From the NCBI GenBank assembly GCA_017656255.1, contig JACDOE010000003.1, forward strand, positions 181,653-245,652: a stretch of DNA of 64,000 nt, written 5' to 3'. Position 1 is the first letter of the stretch, and the number at the start of each line of letters is the position of its first letter. Positions 63,501 to 64,000 of the stretch are shown piece after piece. The position numbers were made by a program, and so were the translations under genes. Below the pieces are notes generated by a model. That model searched no databases, was not told where the DNA came from, and worked only from the letters and a program-made list of their open reading frames with translations. The DNA comes from Bacillaceae bacterium. Its GTDB lineage: Bacteria; Bacillota; Bacilli; JACDOE01.

Positions 63501-63605
63501 TTACCTGCCAACGGTTGCTTCTTGTATTGCTTGTTCACCGGTTTTTTCACAACTAGTCAGGATCATTAAAAGCAGGATAAAAAGGATCAGAAGATGTTGC
63601 TTCAA
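63501..63605 (-). CDS. 34-aa lipoprotein
   Basis: TTG 63605 with AGGAGAGG upstream opens a 34-codon frame. A lipoprotein signal MKQHLLILFILLLMILTSC (perfect LTSC lipobox) is followed by only 15 residues, EKTGEQAIQEATVGR. Too short for a folded domain. It could be a lipid-anchored peptide, a peptide-pheromone precursor (some Firmicutes pheromones come from lipoprotein leaders) or a truncated lipoprotein. Confidence 0.6.
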   Translation of the reverse strand: MKQHLLILFILLLMILTSCEKTGEQAIQEATVGR

Positions 63606-63741
63606 AGGTAGACCTCTCCTGCAAAAAATGAGAGACTAAAAATATCAAACCATATCTGCATCATATTACCTTTTAGTGTATATATCGGTTTTTGTTTTGA
63701 CTTGTTTCACTAACTCGAAAGAGTTTGCAACTTGATCCAAG

Positions 63742-63772
63742 AAAAAACCGGGGTATTAGTTAACCCCGGTTA
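63742..63772 (-). terminator. Terminator for a gene right of the window
   Basis: Minus-strand AACCGGGGT / ACCCCGGTT stem with TTTTTTC. It separates the lipoprotein unit from whatever lies upstream; no terminal coding sequence of that gene was recognised. Confidence 0.8.
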
Positions 63773-64000
63773 ATTCAAAATATGATGTCATCAACCTCTT
63801 CTGAATGTGTTGTATATAAGCTTCATAATTACTTTATATTTTTCTGGTATATCGAGAATTAAAATCCAGTGAGAGCCCGATAGGGAATTTACTTTATTCC
63901 GAAAACATCTTTTAACTTTTCTTTTTATCTATTCCCAACCATGCAAGGATCAAGTCCAAAATTATGTGTAAAAATGAATCCCCCGGCTAGAAGATGAAGT
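63773..64000. other. AT-rich right end, no gene recognised
   Basis: Both strands are broken by frequent stops. The longest minus-strand frames are about 24 codons without SD. It may be the 3' untranslated part of a transcript ending at the terminator at 63742. Confidence 0.4.

Noticed and set aside
63482..63550. N-terminal extension of the 319-aa membrane-anchored protein
   Set aside because: The extension has no SD and overlaps, in another frame, the well-formed 34-aa lipoprotein; GGGGGGCGG supports ATG 63481.

Overview
This window looks like chromosomal DNA of an endospore-forming member of the Bacilli. It carries SpoVR and a SleB-type cortex-lytic enzyme, the Gram-positive pair rpoY-rnjA, lipoproteins with Firmicutes lipoboxes, AGGAGG-type ribosome binding sites and many TTG/GTG starts. 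The base composition and gene mix would fit Thermoactinomycetaceae or a relative, but that placement is inference. No rRNA, tRNA, CRISPR array, insertion sequence or prophage was recognised.

Region 1 (1-4.8 kb) is an operon read leftwards: aldehyde dehydrogenase, agmatinase, putrescine aminotransferase, then the N-terminus of a CBS-PAS regulator that runs off the left edge. Together the three enzymes convert agmatine to putrescine, 4-aminobutanal and GABA. A textbook -24/-12 (sigma-54) promoter precedes the operon, with a candidate upstream activator site whose CTATGCA half-site recurs in front of the regulator gene. An arginine decarboxylase (speA, 25.7 kb), which makes agmatine, lies in the same window.

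Region 2 (4.8-46 kb) is mixed housekeeping and accessory content: an M20 dipeptidase, an ASCH protein, a LigB-type dioxygenase divergent from a YodB-like HxlR regulator, a chromate transporter, a thiD-thiM-thiE-thiW operon behind a TPP riboswitch and terminator, an acyl-CoA synthetase, an ANT(6)-like adenylyltransferase, spoVR, a frameshifted GH18-type gene, sleB, a SIMPL protein, speA, a molybdopterin oxidoreductase, a VanW protein, ung, a TetR regulator with two DNA-binding domains, rpoY-rnjA, a padR pair, MFS pumps and an LmrA/LmrB-like repressor-pump unit.

Region 3 (46.4-58.5 kb) is a complete type IV pilus locus. pilB, pilC, the major pilin, two minor pilins, a PilX-like protein, a PilM-PilN fusion and pilO run rightwards; pilT and pilD run leftwards and converge on them. 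A chemoreceptor follows. A perfect TGTGA-N6-TCACA site sits at about -41.5 from the predicted pil start, suggesting control by an Fnr/Crp-type regulator.

Region 4 (58.5-64 kb) is more AT-rich and holds membrane proteins and lipoproteins of unknown function, a 34-residue lipoprotein, and a decayed duplicate of one of these genes.

Two families of dispersed palindromes run through the window. The first is a 38-bp element (six copies; one perfectly palindromic; one covering the promoter of the double-HTH TetR gene). The second is a shorter element built on GCGGAA/TTCCGC arms.
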